A stretch of 64,000 nt of DNA from Polytrichum commune (lineage: Eukaryota > Streptophyta > Polytrichopsida > Polytrichales > Polytrichaceae): contig OX485807.1 in assembly GCA_950295325.1 (NCBI GenBank), positions 35,742,440 through 35,806,439 of the forward strand. Reading direction: 5' to 3'. The notes beneath the pieces were generated by a model. That model saw only the letters and a program-made list of their open reading frames with translations. It did not search any database and was not told the DNA's origin. Positions 45,001 to 58,618 of the stretch are shown here, in pieces. Position 1 is the first letter of the stretch. Each line of letters starts with the position of its first letter. Position numbers and translations under genes: made by a program.

Positions 45001-48000
45001 TGGAACTTGATTCTGCATTTTATTGTACTTGTTTGGTCTATCTACACATACACATGTGCACATTTGTACACATTTTCATGCATAGAGTATCATAAAGGCA
45101 CAAGGTTCAAAATCCGTATGACTATACCAACTCTGCTCATGATAATTACATTCCGAATCTCTTGTTGGTGCAGGAAGACAATGAGCTACGATTGGTGCCT
45201 GGAGATGAACTACGCCTACGATTTCCTGGGGATGGGAGTCATTCAGGGTGGCAGTCTGTCGGCCATGTGGTATGTACTACTTTCAGGTCTATTCTATTGT
45301 ATGACACACAGCTATCAAATTGCACAACATAAAAGCTGAAGGGTTGCAACCATGTTTTGTTTCCAATAAAGCCATAAACATGTTGTGTTTCCAATAAATC
45401 CATAAACATGTTTTGTTTGTGGCTGGTTGGTTGGCACAGATCAAACTAACCCCGCAAGAGGAGGTGGCTCTGGAATTGAGGGCTAGTCAGGTAAACATCA
45501 ACTGTTTCTGTTTGTGTGCCCATTAGTATCAAGCCACATATGTATTGAATACTTGTGAGTGACATTTACTGCATGGGAGAACTTTCAAAGTTATACGGAA
45601 GGCAACATTTGCAAGTGGCAGTTGTTTGATTAAGTAACTTGTCTACATTCCTTGTGTTTATTTGCAATCATCTCACATTTGTTGAATTGTATCTGGGATT
45701 GGTTGTGTGAAGGGTGTACCGATTGATGTCAATCACAACTTCAGCGTGGACTTCGTATGGAAGAGTACAAGTTTTGATCGGATGCAAGTTGCAATGAAAA
45801 CTTTTGCCGTTGATGAGACCAGTGTTAGTGGGTAAGAGCCTTATCTACAAATGGATGTGGTGATTTGGATTGTTTGTAGATTATTTCATCCACCAAACTC
45901 TATATTTGACAATGGGCTCTCTTATGATTTCTTCATCTCCTAAGATGATCATTCCTGCCCCTTAATTTAAACTTTGTCCTTACAGATATATCTACCATCG
46001 ACTGCTTGGACATGAAGTGGAAATGCAAACAGTCCGGAACACATTGCCTCGACGATTTGGAGCTCCAGGACTTCCTGAATTGAATGCGTCACAGGTCTCT
46101 TTACTTTGATGCAACAATTCATTTTGACAGATGAGCTGATGAAGCTGTTCCATCCTTTGGTTGAGTTAACCACCTTGCAGCTATTGAGTGCACAAGTGTG
46201 TTGCATGCAAGCATTTCTGTGACATTTTTGCAACACGGAGGAGCTTATCATAATTTTACTGACTGCTATAAATGTGGGTGAGCTTATGGAATTTATTTTG
46301 TTGTGGCTTTTGTTGGTGAACAGGTGTATGCTGTGAAGAGTGTTTTGCAGAAGCCGGTCAGCCTAATTCAGGGTCCACCAGGGACTGGTAAAACAGTGAC
46401 ATCAGCAGCCATTGTGTATCATTTAGCGAAGCAGGGCCAGGGACAGGTAATAGAAATGTTTTAAGACGAATTGCTTGTGTCACCTCTGCAATGCATCAGG
46501 AGGACATGCTGGGAATGGTTCATCTTGCATCTTTGGAGAAGGAATTGTTTCTGAAGTCGTCTAATAACTCCGATGGTTGGATGCTTTACAGGTTTTGGTC
46601 TGTGCCCCTAGTAATGTTGCGGTGGATCAACTTGCAGAGAAGATCAGTGCAACTGGTCTGAAGGTTTGTCACTCTAATTTAGTTCTTGCATATGTGCTTG
46701 ACAATATTTGTTTTCTAAAATGCATGTAGGTGTTGCCTCATGCCCTTATGCTATAGCTGAATATAACACAGTATCCTATATCAGATTGTTGTGACTGGGG
46801 AGGGATGTCACAATAGCTTATGAGATTGCATTGTGCCAGGTTGAGAGATTGCTATATATTGGATATACATTCAAATGTTTTGCCTGTTTAGCCAGTAGCT
46901 GATCTATGAGAAACTCATACTGTGTTTAAGTGGTGTAATTAATTTGCAGTTATTGTTTCTTCAGTTGTCAGTCATGAGATGTTTTGGTGGTTAAGTAAGG
47001 TCTTGTTATCTTACCTTTTCATGCCAATTTGTATCAGGTTGTAAGATTGTGTGCAAAGTCTAGGGAGGCTGTTAGCTCTCCTGTGGAACACTTAACTCTT
47101 CATTACCAGGTAAGACATCAGAGCTTTTCTGCTTTTTAATCATGAGGTCTTTCTGGTGCAACTGAGGCATGGGAATTGAAATATGATTAATGTCTTGTTA
47201 GAAGAGTTAGTAAAGGCTTTCGAAAGAAATTGAATATATTCAAGGGGAATCCGGTATTTATCAATGAATATAAGCATAATATATTTAGGAAAGTGTTCAG
47301 TAAGGGACCTTATACTTTCCATGTATTTGGGATGATGGAGAGATCTGAAACGTTATGTGGACCTGTCAGGTGAGACATCTGGATACCACAGATAAAAGCG
47401 AGCTACACAAACTGCAGCTCCTAAAAGATGAGCTAGGTAATACAACTGTACTTTAATCTTCTAGAAGTTTGTTCGATGCTTGTGCTTTCTTCATACAGTG
47501 CAATTATTATCTTTGTATCACAAGTTGGTCATTTCAAGGAATCCACCTTCCTGGTGTAGAAAGGGAGATTCTTGTTCCTTAGCATTCAATGTGGAAATAG
47601 GACTTTGCTGACAAACTTGATGCATGAAATAGGCGAGCTGTCAAGCGCTGATGAAAAGAAGTACAAGGCTTTAAAGAGAGCTACTGAAAGAGAAATTACA
47701 CAAAGTGCTGATGTAATCTGCTGCACTTGTGTGGGAGCGGGTGATCCTCGATTGGCCAACTTCCGTTTTCGTCAGGTTCAAAATATCAAGCATCTCTTTT
47801 AAACAAGTGCATCTAAAATCAGCTGCTAGTAGCCTTGTGTTCATGACAGCTTCAGAAGTTGACAGTCTTGTTTTGATGGAAATAGGTGTGTTGACCAATT
47901 CTTGTGTTGTGTAGGATTTTCTCTTAACATTCATGTTGTTTTTGTTTTTGTTTTTCAGGTTCTTGTGGACGAATCAACACAAGCAACAGAACCTGAATGC

Positions 48001-51000
48001 TTGATCCCATTAGTACTTGGAGCCAAACAAGTGAGTTATTTCTAAGCTGTGAGCTGATATGTAAAGCTTGTCCCATTTCACAGCATCCTGGCCACATGTT
48101 ATGAGGAATTGCGGCATGAATATAAAGAGGTTCTACAAGGACATTGCGGGGCTCTTTGAGCCATTTGTGAGTGCAGTTGCCATTCATTTGCAGGGCCGTA
48201 GAGCCGTTCTGACAAACACATTATTGCTGACTATGGGTGTGTGGGTGTCTGCAGTTGGTTTTGGTAGGCGACCACTGTCAGTTGGGTCCTGTGATAATGT
48301 GCAAGAAAGCTGCTCGTGCTGGCCTTGCTCAATCTCTATTTGAGCGCTTAGTTTTACTTGGAGTGAAGCCAATCCGGCTCCAGGTATGATGACTTGTATT
48401 GACTTCATAATATTTGGAGTTCTAATCTGCAACTTATCATGTCCTCGTTTGGGTGAGTAGGTGATTAGTGAACTGATCCGTTTCTTACATTTGTATGATC
48501 AATGAAGTATGTTGTCAGGAAAAGTGATTAATTTCTCAGTGCATTTATTATGCAGGTGCAATATCGAATGCATCCAAGTCTATCTGAGTTTCCCTCCAAC
48601 AGCTTTTATGAGGGGACTCTTCAGAATGGCGTCACTATGAGTGACAGACTTCTCTTGCAAATTGACTTTCCTTGGCCTGTTCCCAACAGGCCAATGTTCT
48701 TTTACGTCCAGGTAGAGAACTAGGTGCTAAAGAAAGGTTTGTTCATTAATTGGATTTAGGCTTGATGCCTCTCTTATGTTGTCATGGCATCATTACACAG
48801 ACTGTTACACGGACAGGTTGGAGTTATTATTCTAAGCTTTGTTCTAAGCTTATTGTTCTTTGCTTTGTTCATAGCTGGTAATCTGTATGACTAAATCTTG
48901 TGCAAGTATCCTTTTGTTGTCGTGCAGATGGGACAAGAAGAGATAAGTGCTAGTGGGACATCTTACCTGAACAGGGGAGAAGCCGGAAATGTTGAGAAAA
49001 TTGTAACCACATTTTTGAAGAGTGGAGTTGTACCAAGTCAGGTGCGATGCAATGTCTAGATAAATAAAACATATCAATAAATAATATCAAGATAGTTCAG
49101 TGGAACATAGTTTCTCAGTTGGCATGGTGAAGTACATAAGCTTCAATGAAGCCCGTTTAAGCAAGGGTTGACAATATCTTATATTGTTGCACTTGCTATA
49201 CTCCTAAATAACTACTTTGGTTTTAATCCTGTTCCCACTCTGAAGTTTTTTTTTCTAAATTATGGTTTTATGTACAGATTGGTGTAATTACTCCCTATGA
49301 AGGCCAGCGTGCATACATTGTCAACAATATGGCACGAAATGGATCTTTGCGCCAGCAGCTATATAAAGAGATTGAGGTACTACTAAGAATTAAATCATGT
49401 GATTCAAATTTTTATTGTTATTCTGTGTGTTCTTTCCTCACATGATATTGCAGGTTGGGAATAGCAGGACTGAAATCTCATGTTGGAAATAATTGAACCA
49501 TTTATTGATGTTTTCAGGTTGCAAGTGTAGACTCATTCCAGGGACGGGAGAAGGATTTTATCATTCTTTCGTGTGTGAGGAGTAATGAGCATCAGGTAGG
49601 GGGCTCTATCTTCTTCTTTGTGTTGGTAATTTATCATCCTCCAGTATGGCTGAGTTCATGATTTGATTCTTGAAAGCTAGGAGTCAAAATACAACAGACT
49701 TTTCCAGTTACAATACACTCGTATCAATCACATGGGTCTCTGGTCTGAGTAAACTTTTTCTATGTCTGTGATTTTAATAATAAAGTTTAGAAGATATGAC
49801 TTAAATTCTTCATCATTTTGCTTTTGCAGGGGATTGGTTTTCTTAATGACCCTCGGCGGTTGAATGTAGCTCTTACACGAGCTCGCTTTGGTATTGTCAT
49901 TCTGGGCAACCCAAAGGTTCTCAGTAAACAACCATTGTGGAATACCTTACTGACCCACTACAAGGTATAATCATTGAGGGTTTCTTGAGCCTAGATTGCA
50001 ACTGTGGTTAACTGCTTTGTAAGAAAAACATGTATAATAAGAAGATTATGAGCACTAAGTAGTGTTACTACATGATTTCAAATCATGTCAGATACTCTTG
50101 TCAATGTGTGGGTTATCTTGTTATGAACATTTCCCTGTTTGTGTATCTGTTTCTTAAAGGAGCATGAAGTGCTGGTGGAAGGCTCTCTGAACAACCTGAA
50201 GCAGAGCATGGTGCAGTTTCAGAAACCCAAAAAGGTATATATCTTGTCCACAGTCTAGGATGAGTCTTCTATGTCAATCTTCAAATTTTGACATTCTGGT
50301 GAATTACAGTTAATTGAAAACACATGGATCGATGAGGTGAGAGCTCCCATGAAGGTGATATTCAATGGTGAAAATCAGCAGAGCCTTATGTTGGATCCAA
50401 TGCAGGTTTATAATGATCGACGTGTTTATCCTGGAGGAGGGGGGCCTGCTTTGGGCCCTGGAGAGAATTTTGTGCCAGCAGCTACTGCTAGTGCAGCAAC
50501 GGGAGCCATGACTAATGATCGTAGAGCAGGCCGTGGTCGATCAGCGGATGGGCGGAATGGTAAGTTATTGTTTTGTAGGTTGCCTCCAATCCAACAAAGT
50601 AATTTTTAGTTGTTGTATCTGTAAGAAGTATATCTGCAATTAGTTTGGTGAGTTTGGGTATAAAATTTCATGAACATGAACTGTTACAAGAAGGAATAAA
50701 ATGCTGCATATATTATGACTCAAAGTTCTATGATACAGTGGATAAGGTTTGTCCTACTTGAAGGCATGAGCAGGTGTCCTCCATAGAAATCACTTACATC
50801 AGGGGGCTCGACTCTGAATGTGATCTTAGTGAGTCTCATGGGTGTGGTGTACTGTCCATTGCATAATGTCAACTTTGGCTATTGTATGTGGATTTTACCT
50901 GTCTGCTCAGAATGTTGCAGTTTTATCAAATGCTCAATCTTGGTACTGTGGAACTTTTTATATTGTGCAGGAAGTGGATACATGCCATTTGGTCCATTGA

Positions 51001-53026
51001 ATAATGGTTCAGGCCATAAAGGAGGAGTTTCTTCTCACGGTGGCCTGACACCATCACGAGGTGTTCCACTCACAGGCTTTCCAAGCAACCCTCTTACTCA
51101 ACCATATGCCATACCTTCCCGAGGTGGAATTCATGGTCCAATTGGAGGAGGGCCTCAGGGTCCCCAATCTGGAAGTCGTGGATTTGGTGCAGGAAGAGGT
51201 ACCACCAATGGTCCCATTGGTGGCCATTTGTCACATCACCAGGCTTCTCAACAGCAGGGAAGTCTTGGAGTGTTTGGATTTGGGGGCCTCGAGGGTCCAG
51301 CTACTCAGGCTTCTCTTGGGGGTCCAATGACTCAGCAAGGAATGATAAATCAGGTTTGTCAGAGTTTAGCTTTTGGGGCATGGGTGTTTCAAGGACAGTG
51401 TACTACAAATTGCAGAAGTAAATTGTCTCACCTTTACTTGGCCCATGGAAGGCATTGATGTATGTAGACCTCTGAAAGGAGAGCTGTTCTGTTCTCAGCA
51501 CCTTATAGTGCTAGCGTTATTATTGTTCTATTGTTTTGAACAATTCTGAATTTACGTGCATGGTGACAGATGCATTCGCAATCACTGAGCCAAAACCTGC
51601 GAGAGGGGTTTACTCTTGGTGGCATGTCTCAGGTATAGACCTCAATGCTGTTTAATGGTTAGGAGTTCCTTCTATGTAATTCATTGTATTCACTGTTTCA
51701 ATGTGTATGATTTTTATCTCATATCCTCATGTCAGAAACCTTCCAGTTCATGCTCCACTTCTGTTGCATGTTAATGGGATTTGACAGTGCGACCAGACTC
51801 TGGTATTCCAAATGCATTGGGAAAATTTTCTTGCCAGTATCTATTTTCGGACTAATGTTGTTGGGTTATCTCTTAGGATTTATTTGGTGAGGACTTCAAG
51901 TCCCAAGGATCACATGTGGCGTATACAGGACAAGATTTTGCTACTCAGGTTTGTAATGTACTTAGTATCAAGTGTTTCACTTGTCTTCCTTGCTGTTGGG
52001 GTTTTATCAAGCTGTTAACCTGAGAATAAAGAGGATCTGTTTATGTTTGACGGTTTTTAGCATCTGTTGGAAAGACTTTGACCTTAATATCTCATTATTG
52101 GTTTCTGTAACAGGGAACTTATGGTATGGATTATAGTACACAAGGAAATCAGAGTGGATATGTTGGTGACTTTATCACTCAAAATTCCCAACCTGGCTAC
52201 ACCCACCAATCAGTTGGAAATGATTTTATTTCACAGGTATAAATGGCACATTCTACATCCTTGAATTGAGTTACAGGTTTCTGATCTAAGATCACTGAGA
52301 CTAAAGGAGTGAACCTGTATGTGAACCCTATACTTATTCAATCTTATACCTACTATCTATGGGAACTGGTGTTGCAGGACTTTCTGTCACATGCCACAGA
52401 TGGGTTGTTTACTCAAGGTGGCTTTAACGACCGCACTCAGGATCTTTCTACACAGAATCACTATGGCCTTGGGGGCTTTTCATCTCAGGTAAGATCATCT
52501 TATACTCTGAATTCTCAAATTACACAGCTCTCTTGATGCAATTCAATTTTTTCTTATTATTCAGATTGGCAAAAAACCATGATCTAGTTGTGGTTCTCTT
52601 CCTGTTATGTGTAAAAGAATGGATGTCTGGCATGTTGAATATGGTTCATGTTTTATAAAATGAGAATCTTAATTGTGAACCACATGTGAAATACAAATCT
52701 ATAACTCTTTGGCCATAGACTGAATTGAAAAATTGATCATGCAATAAAGGACTGAGTGCTGAAGTTATGCTACAGGTAGCAACTAAAGACTGATAATCAT
52801 AAATAGCTTGGCAATCTTTATTGTCTTGGACAGTGCACATATTCAAGAACTCTGGGTCAAGAAAAGACAATTGCACAACTGAGCTTTCTTGACAGAATTT
52901 GGATATTTTGTTGTGCAGGGTGTTTTGGGTCCCATGTACTCACAGCCTTTCACTCAGTATAATCAACCTTTGAGCTCCCAACAACAACAGCAGCAGCAGC
53001 AGCAGCAGCGTCGCTTTAATGGCTAA
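42026..53026 (+). CDS. UPF1: UPF1 RNA helicase (regulator of nonsense transcripts 1)
   Basis: The reconstruction has 29 exons and 1286 aa. Exons: 42026-42595, 43436-43687, 44205-44375, 44635-44685, 44893-44985, 45174-45269, 45440-45490, 45713-45831, 45986-46094, 46324-46446, 46592-46663, 47038-47109, 47370-47436, 47633-47775, 47959-48030, 48255-48383, 48556-48711, 48928-49041, 49278-49376, 49518-49595, 49830-49964, 50160-50234, 50406-50559, 50971-51353, 51570-51632, 51877-51948, 52114-52236, 52378-52488, 52919-53026. The Cys/His-rich UPF2-binding domain starts at [12 protein letters not shown] (about 150) and runs to about 270. Superfamily 1 helicase motifs follow: GPPGTGKT (521-528), VLVDEST (664), [11 protein letters not shown] (689), QYRMHP (732), VDSFQGRE (857) and LNVALTRAR. 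The C-terminal 330 residues are Gly/Gln-rich with many SQ/TQ sites, the expected SMG1/ATM-type phosphorylation sites. It is an ATP-dependent helicase central to nonsense-mediated decay. All joins keep frame. Length is close to Arabidopsis UPF1. Confidence 0.97.
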
Positions 53027-53452
53027 ATTACACGAGAGGAGCTGGGGATTCCTGGTTCACATAAGTCAACAGCACCCCTCACATTAAGGATATATAGAGG
53101 CTATTACATGCGAGCTTCTTCTGGCATTGCCTTTGGCTGCCTTTTATCTTTGATGTATCCTTCACAACACAGTCTCTGCAATTGCGTTACTATTCAACGG
53201 ACCCTCGGTGGACTGACTGGAAAAACTTCTGCAGCTGAGAAGGATACAGAGAAAAGAGAGACAGCTATCGGACTGGATACACAAAAGTGCGTGATCTGGG
53301 TCTGTCAACAGGGTCCAGTCCTGTGCCGGTTGCGACAAGGAGGCCAAACTGGGAACACTCGAGAACTTCAAGCAGTTTGGGTTTGTCATGGTGGGAACTT
53401 GGGATGCTCTGGACTGAGGTGACCACAGAAAGAGTGTGTCTATGTACAGGCA
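53027..53452 (+). other. UPF1 3' flank, probable 3' UTR
   Basis: Sequence after the stop codon is non-coding. The open frames at 53108-53422 and 53287-53619 overlap in different frames and have no domain. No single poly(A) signal stands out. Confidence 0.4.
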
Positions 53453-53930
53453 ATGTTGGATTGGACATATACCAAGTTGGGAAGGCATCTGAGAAGTGCT
53501 TTCAACAAATGTCCAGCCTTTGCATTAGAACAATAGGAGTGTATTTTGTTTTTGGAGTTCTTACATTGATGCTCACATGCAGAAAAACCATCAAACCTTT
53601 CATATTCTGTACAAGATAAATGTGGGCAAATATATGGTACTTTGGAGCATTACATTGATATTTGGGTTCTCATATTTGCAAGAGCGACTTGCATGTTGGA
53701 TTGGACATATAATAAGTTGGGAAGGCATCTGAAAAATGCTTTCAACTAATGTCCGGCCTTTGGGTCTAGAAGGATAGGAGTGTTTTTTTTGGAGCTCTTA
53801 CATTGATGCTCACATGCAGAAAAGCTATCAAACCTTTTATGTTCAGTACAAGATAAATGTGGGCAAATATTACTTTTGAACATTACTTTGATATTTTGGT
53901 TCTAAGATTTGCAAGAGCTACTTGCATGTC
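53453..53930 (+). repeat. 240-bp tandem duplication downstream of UPF1
   Basis: Two adjacent copies (about 53453-53692 and 53693-53930) share TGTTGGATTGGACATATA, AAGTTGGGAAGGCATCTGA, GATGCTCACATGCAGAAAA and ACAAGATAAATGTGGGCAAA, at roughly 90% identity by eye. The first copy contains the end of the open frame at 53287-53619, which the duplication explains. Confidence 0.85.
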
Positions 53931-56453
53931 TATTTTGATTCAGAAATTATATCTCTGCAACTCTCAGATCTTACTGTCTGCTCTCTGACTTTAGAACTTA
54001 AAACTGAGGAGTTGTTCTCAGTGGAGGCAGAACTGGGTTTTGCAAACCCTTAACAGATATTATTTCTTTTGGGAGTTCAGGTTCTATTCATCCATTGTTC
54101 TGAAAATTTAGGTTCTGAATTCAATACTTAGGGAGAGACCTCATGTATGCAGTTGACTTAGCCTGGCTAACCTCAACTAGGTATACAAACATCTAGTGCA
54201 ATAACTGTGGTGCAGTTAACCCTTAGCTCTTTTTTTGGTCAGATTTGAATTCCGCCTTGAACATTATTTCAATTGTTTCTTAGGTCAGCTAATGAAGTGA
54301 ACTTCTTGAAGTCTACTTTCTGTTGCACATTAAATTTCCAAATAGTGAGCATTTTTTTGCAATTGCAAGCTCTATATGTTGTAGACTGCAATCACACTAG
54401 GTAGCATGTTTTTTTAGCAAATTTTCATACAGTTCTGATTGCAGAATTTGATCTTATCAAGGCAATTTTATACATGTGTTGCATAGTTTGTCATGTAATG
54501 TACTGTCAAATATATCAAGTGGAGATTCTAGAATGTGAATGTTTGATCCTGTATGGTGGAAATCATGTATAACTTATTGATATCCCGCCTACGTACACTG
54601 ATATGTGCAATTAGGTAACCCTCATGAATTGGTTGCGTCTCCACCCATGCAAATTAACTTGCATCAACATCAGATCATAAAAATTACAACTTTGTTTATT
54701 GAGCTGTATAGCAACCACAGGAAGAAAACAAAACAATGACCATTACTTTCTATTGTGGTAGTTAGATATTAAAAATAGTATGGAAAGTTGATAAATTAGT
54801 GGGGGGGAACTTAATTACACATATCAGTGTGCAAATATCATGGTCTGCAGCCTAAGATTAAAACTATGTTGGGATACTCTAGATGTGTGGTGAATGTGGG
54901 GTCTACCTGTTATCATCCACCCTCTTTATGAATTATAATTGGGCTTCATGTGAACAAGAGGTGTGAGTGCATTGTTGGTACTTTGAGCAGACAAGGTATG
55001 AAGAACCAAGTGCTATACTTAATGAGTAGGTGTAGTTGGATATATCTCAAACTTGGGATTGAGGTATCACAAAGACTTTGATCGAAAGCTCTTGGGTTTT
55101 TGGTTGAGCAATCGTAGCCTGACTGGGTGAGATTTACAATTCATGCTTAATTGAACTTAGGGTAATGTGAGATGATTAATATTTGATCACTTTTGAATCA
55201 TACACAGTGATCCTAACTAAGTGGCCTTACATTTCCAATAGGACAGAGCCTCTAGTGGCAGAGCAATTTGTTTTTATCCATTCTGATGTGTAAATGATTA
55301 TTGAAAGAGATGGGCTCTACATCGGAAGTGAAGTAGACATAACGTAGAGAGTGCTTAAATGAATCCTTAGACCTATTTAGCCTACGTTTTAAGTCCAATT
55401 TGGAGTAGTGGTAATAATCACAGACCAATAATCCAATGAAGGGTTTAAGGTAATGAGTATGTGCAAACCACATTCTACTCTTTCGACAAGCAAGCCATGG
55501 CCTTTTCAGGGGAACACCCTCTGGTATTCATTGGCTGAAGAAAATAGGCTACACCAGAGATATTCGAACTTTTACACACCTATGTCATTGTTGACGTAGA
55601 CAGAGAAACTTTAATGAGATAGAGTGGTGACAGAATCATGTATGAAGGCTAACCAATACAACAAACACCTTGATGTTAGCAGTGCATGCAAGATAAAAGC
55701 ACATCCTTGTGTACCAGAACCACACCCTGTAAAGTACTGGCCATCACAAACAGACTCCCACAAGCCTATTGATGTATTCTTCTACAATGAGAAAGTGACG
55801 ACTAAAGCAATCTACAACAAGGTGTTTATAATATTTCATTCGCCAAGGTACTTTTGCACACATTTGACAGATAGCTGTACACCCTTGATCATACAGTATA
55901 GATAGAACTACCATAGGCCAGAAGCATCCAGAGGCAGAAGGAGCCATAACAAAGTGACAACAACTGATCATTATTTGAGGAATCAATCATACATTACCAT
56001 TTCTTTCTGCAATAGATGAAATGGAATGATCACCACAATCTGGCACTTCCAATATTACAAGGAGTTTGGAGGGTTGTTATCTGTGCTCCACCTTGCTCCT
56101 GCTTCAGACATTCATATGTCAAACGAGAAAACAGAAGCTTCTGTAAAGCCAGAAGTAGCAAACTGATTTCAATGCTAGGATGACTGGAAACTAATTGAGA
56201 CGGGTAAATTTACTTTTCTGTAATAACCTTGGACCACCCAGGGAATAGAGAGCAGACTAAATGTGATATCTATTTATCCACAAGTGCTTCGCTGATGAGT
56301 TGGACTGCTTTCTTGCCCAATGCCTGCAGCTGAATGACCTCCAAAAATCTAACAACGTAGCGGGTTTGAGTACTATATAACAAGAAACTTCTTACTAAAT
56401 TACACCTATTTACAAAGGACAGGAGCTGAATGTCACATTTTGTGTTTTGTTTT
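53931..56453. other. Intergenic DNA between convergent genes
   Basis: This AT-rich stretch lies between the 3' ends of UPF1 and the minus-strand gene. No gene, RNA or clear repeat is recognised; short frames are unsupported. Confidence 0.4.
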
Positions 56454-58587
56454 TCATGCAATCAATTTAAGGATAAGGCAGCATGAGGTCCACACAGCCA
56501 TAGAAGCTGCTCGAATGACAATAGGGTGCCTGTAGAGCCTGCCACAAAACAGAGACAAAGTATGGATGTCAGACATTGAGATCCTGGGATCTCCACAACA
56601 CAAATGTGTGCATGTAAGAGAGAGCATACCTCTATATCACTGGTTAAAAGGACCACTCAAAAATGAAGTGACAGAAGTGGTCCAAAGTAAAGTGATTAAA
56701 ACAAAGGAGAACTTACAGGGGGTTAATATAGACAAGGTGTACAAAATCATGAGGCGATCCAAGAAACTTACGAAAGGGCGTGAACACCCCAAGAACCGGC
56801 AGTGTAGAGGAATTTGCCAGTTGTCCACAACGTCTGAATTTTTCCCTTCTTCTCCACCTTGCTGAAAGCTTGTGTCATTACTGCATCCACCCAACCACAT
56901 CCACAAAATCAGATTGCAGTAATATTTAAATTGCTCAGAACACACTACAGAATGGAAATGAACACCATGGCTTTGAGCGAACAATTTGTAAACAGGATTG
57001 CTAAAAATTAATTACCTAGTTGAAGCTCCTTTGGAGTCAGGTTCTGACCAACCCACAACAACAGTGACCACGTGTTAGCAAGACATCCATTGCACAATGC
57101 CACATATGAAAATAAAAAATGGAGACAATCATGAGCAGATCCTCCTACAATGTTTATCTAATTGTTGGTGACAATAAGACAAAATTGCAATGACTTGAAG
57201 AATATAGAAATCTCATTAAATACAGAATGTGAACCTGAGGCTGAGCCATTTTACATTCCCAAAATCCTTGAGAAGAGTCTATGTTCAATGAAATTAAATG
57301 TCTGGTAATGGTGCATGATACCTTTGCCTGTGGAATTGATGATATGTAGCGGGCTATAAATCTTGATATGCTATCAACAATCTCCTCCTGAGTAACAATG
57401 ACATAGCCATCAGAGCCCAATCCATCCTGCACCTCCTTGGGCTCCCTATCCATGTCATTCTCAGAAAGCCACAACCACCAGTTTGGATCATCTACATCAG
57501 CTTTCACATACAAGCCATCTGCACCAGAAACACAGAACAGAACAACAGCTCTTCAACACATATTGCACAGCGCACATGAACATTTTGAAAAGCTACAGAT
57601 TTGTTCACTTTCACCAGATTTCACAACCCGCCGTTGTCTTTATGTGGATCTGAAAATCAAAACCTAAAAAGAGTACAAGCTGGCTTAATATGATCACCTC
57701 ACCTGCTTTGCAAATTATATCCTCTACTCACGTGCTTTTCAAGAAAGAGATCTCTTAGAACCATGTAACCTCAATTAACAGAGCAACTTAGGTTTCCTGT
57801 CAATACCTTCTGTTTTCAAAAGGGTGTTGTCAGAAGAAGTTGAAGCACCATCTGCTAGGGAAAGCTTAAGACTGTCCAAGAAGGCTGGGGAGGCAACTCT
57901 GTTTTTCAATTGTTCGTACACCTGTACCGTGTAAGCGCAATGTGTCAAGGTGGAGAATAAAGGCCATACATGGGATTTCACAAAATTCAGTACGAAAAGC
58001 TAGGGAAACTTTCTACCCACACACGACAATTTCGTGCATGTTAGTCCCATCTCCAGGAAAAAACCCAATTCGCTAAGAAAAAGAAAAACCGACATAGTCA
58101 TCCAATGCACATAAAGACAACATTGCCAGATTACCCTAGGCGGAGAATAATTTGGTCCAGGGCAGGGAATAAACACGTTGTGATTCTCAACAAACGAAGG
58201 CCAGGAAGGTCCTCACGCAACATGACAATCGCTTTCACCTGAAAAGGGTGCGGGAGCATGACGCTTAGTGATGTTATGGATGACTCTTAAAAGTTTTCGA
58301 ATAATAGAGAAACTCACAGCCAAAGATCGCTCCACAGAGAGATTCCCACTATCAGCCTTCTCGTTATGCAATTGCTGAAACGCTTGCTCGTACATGGCGA
58401 TAGTAGCGCGCAGTCGCTGGTTATCCCTCCGCTGGCAATCCAAGTCGCTTTCCACCTCGGCCCAGTCCCACTCCTTGGCGATATCCTTCTCCACTTTCCG
58501 CTCATGACGCCACTCCAGAGCCTCGACGGCGACCTCCGCCATCTCCCCCACCACCTTCACCACCTCGGACCCATGGGCTCCCACCAT
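56454..58587 (-). CDS. Conserved plant protein of unknown function (coiled-coil N-terminus)
   Basis: Six exons on the minus strand (58318-58587, 57807-57921, 57322-57518, 57016-57043, 56772-56880, 56454-56538) give 267 aa in continuous frame. ATG 58587 precedes a helical, charged N-terminus (EALEWRHERKVEKDIAKEWD, about 22-41) with coiled-coil character. The middle is acidic and Trp-rich (DDPNWWLWLSENDMD), followed by SDGYVIVTQEEIVDSISRF and NLTPKELQ. The C-terminus is KIQTLWTTGKFLYTAGSWG, then LYRHPIVIRAASMAVWTS, moderately hydrophobic and possibly membrane-associated. I recall plant proteins sharing the YVxVTxEDIV, LTPxxLQ and ASWxAxAIxIYxxP pattern, with no assigned function. Exon 4 is only 28 nt, and its splice sites are supported by frame and by the LTPKELQ motif. 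A TTAGGGTTT telo-box lies just upstream (58606-58614). Confidence 0.75.
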
Positions 58588-58603
58588 CGCCCCCGCCCTC
58601 CTG

Positions 58604-58618
58604 AGCAAACCCTAACCC
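58604..58618 (-). promoter_or_regulatory. Telo-box in the leader of the minus-strand gene
   Basis: AAACCCTAACCCC on the plus strand (TTAGGGTTT on the minus strand) lies about 20 nt upstream of the ATG at 58587, in a C-rich leader. The regulatory role is inferred from plant promoter knowledge. Confidence 0.4.

Noticed and set aside
53108-53619. Plus-strand frames after the UPF1 stop
   Set aside because: Overlapping in different frames, no domain, and partly made of the 240-bp tandem duplication.
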